Source of the DNA: an uncultured Hyphomicrobiales bacterium
GTDB taxonomy: Bacteria; Pseudomonadota; Alphaproteobacteria; Rhizobiales; Xanthobacteraceae
Assembly (NCBI GenBank): GCA_903839845.1
Contig: CAIMEA010000004.1
Coordinates: forward strand, 1 to 64,000
Reading direction: 5' to 3'
Length of the DNA stretch: 64,000 bases
A model generated the notes under the pieces. It saw only the letters and a program-made list of their open reading frames with translations, did not search any database and was not told where the DNA came from. The first letter of the stretch is position 1; every line of letters starts with the position of its first letter. Positions 63,247 to 64,000 of this stretch are shown here, piece by piece. Both the position numbers and the translations under genes were made by a program.

Positions 63247-64000
63247 CTACAGCCCGGCGAAATCCCTGATCGCGGCGATGAACGCCTCCGGCTGTTCGAG
63301 CGGCGGACAATGGCCGCAGCCGGGCAGTTCGACATAGCGGCTGCCTGCGACCTTGTCGGCGATCTGCCTGTTGAGCACCGGCGGCGTCGCCTGGTCGAGT
63401 TCGCCGCAGACGACGAGGGTCGGCACTTTCAGGCGCGATAAAAGCGGCGTCAGATCGGCCTCCTGCAAGATCGTGCAGGCGGCGAGAAACGCTTTCGGAT
63501 CGATGCCGAGCAGCACACGCTTGCGTTCCTCGATCTTTTCCGGATGCGCGGCGAGATAGGCCGGCGAGAACACCCTTTTGGCGGCGACTTCGGCAATGGC
63601 GCCGAGACCGCCTTCCGTCACCTTCGCCGCCATCGCGGCGAACTGGGCGCGGCCCTCGGGCGGGAAGGCGGCGGCGGCGTCGCTGAGCACCAATTTGGCA
63701 ATGCGTTCCGGATGCGCCAGCGCGAAAGCGAGCGCGACCGTGCCGCCGAAGCCGTTGCCGATGAGCACGGCGTCATTACCGATCCTGAATTCGTCGAAGC
63801 CATCCTCGATCGCCGCGACATAGGCATCCATCAGCGCCAACACCGCGGGCTGCGAGCCGTGGAAGCCCGGCAGGTTGAACAGCGTGACGCGATGCTTGGC
63901 GGCGAAGGCCGGCAGCACCGGATCGAAGGCGTGGCGGTCGGCGAGCAGCGAATGCAGCACAACCAGGTCGCGGCCCTTGCCGCAGCGGTCCGCCGTCAGT
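63247..64000 (-). CDS. Alpha/beta-fold hydrolase-like protein, 5' end beyond the window
   Basis: At least 251 residues; the frame stays open to the window edge (…GKGRDLVVLHSLLADRHAFD). Typical alpha/beta hydrolase layout with strand-turn LPGFHGS, the elbow region VLIGNGFGGTVALAFALAHPERIAKLVL, acidic loop VVCGELDQATPP (catalytic Asp position) and GCGHCPPLEQPEAF (catalytic His). The elbow reads GNGFGG instead of G-x-S-x-G, so the nucleophile serine is replaced by glycine. The start is outside, so no ribosome site can be judged. Confidence 0.8.
   Translation of the reverse strand, partial: LTADRCGKGRDLVVLHSLLADRHAFDPVLPAFAAKHRVTLFNLPGFHGSQPAVLALMDAYVAAIEDGFDEFRIGNDAVLIGNGFGGTVALAFALAHPERIAKLVLSDAAAAFPPEGRAQFAAMAAKVTEGGLGAIAEVAAKRVFSPAYLAAHPEKIEERKRVLLGIDPKAFLAACTILQEADLTPLLSRLKVPTLVVCGELDQATPPVLNRQIADKVAGSRYVELPGCGHCPPLEQPEAFIAAIRDFAGL

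Overview
The window is a continuous stretch of high-GC alphaproteobacterial chromosome, almost certainly Hyphomicrobiales (Rhizobiales) and most likely close to Xanthobacteraceae/Nitrobacteraceae such as Pseudolabrys, Rhodopseudomonas or Bradyrhizobium. The lineage call is inference. It rests on a CcrM-type GANTC methyltransferase, an alphaproteobacterial SOS box (GTTC-N7-GTTC), an RpoH promoter plus ROSE-like thermometer before an hsp20 gene, an mbfA gene with an Irr-type iron control element, the order mutY-DUF721-dsbA-smc, and short palindromic repeats of the kind common in this group. I saw no prophage, transposase, plasmid gene, CRISPR array, rRNA or tRNA.

Layout. 1-2.5 kb: cytochrome bd-type (CIO-like) quinol oxidase cioAB. 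2.5-4.8 kb (minus): membrane glycosyltransferase and RNase HII. 5-10 kb: orphan Bug solute receptor, VOC protein, SOS-box-linked PA0069-type radical SAM protein, small GT2 protein, MarR-GNAT fusion with its own operator, moaB. 10-14.7 kb: zinc metallopeptidase, ccrM with a GANTC/CtrA-like control region, tandem Crp/Fnr regulators, DUF1203. 14.7-19.3 kb: CinA-like amidase, small barrel protein, PLP aminotransferase, RidA, DUF892 protein, SMP-30 lactonase. 19.3-25.5 kb: mutY / DUF721-dsbA-smc. 25.8-29.9 kb: lemA-M48 protease, apt, methyltransferase, mtnP. 30-32.6 kb: bc1 complex petABC (minus). 32.9-38.2 kb: trmL-hemF, DUF2158, then a tightly overlapped minus-strand operon DUF1285-nudL-DUF6111-cca-tauE. 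38.4-45.3 kb: MoxR-DUF58-DUF4159-large membrane protein, a Bat-like operon. 45.5-50 kb: LysE exporter broken by one in-frame stop, reductase-like protein, hdeA, GNAT, Xi-class GST, a Met/His-rich exported protein and a Dnr-type Crp regulator joined by a palindromic box. 50.6-57.3 kb: DASS transporter, Nudix, mbfA, phosphoesterase, hydroxypyruvate isomerase and a divergent tartrate/malate-type dehydrogenase. 57.3-59.1 kb: heat-shock cassette (hsp20 plus three small genes) and DUF2171. 59.1-64 kb: a chemoreceptor, a 0.58 kb regulatory gap, an alpha-oxoamine synthase fused to a DUF4118 membrane domain, and a partial alpha/beta hydrolase lacking the usual nucleophile serine.

The genes form three functional layers. 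Respiration and redox are covered by cioAB, bc1, hemF, DsbA and the Crp/Fnr regulators. Stress and DNA maintenance are covered by the SOS-linked radical SAM gene, mutY, smc, ccrM, hsp20, mbfA and the MoxR operon. The rest is small-molecule metabolism and transport. The strongest candidates for new biology are the alpha-oxoamine synthase/DUF4118 fusion, the LexA-type box on the PA0069 radical SAM gene, the Crp-palindrome-exported protein unit, and several RNA hairpins that cover Shine-Dalgarno sequences.
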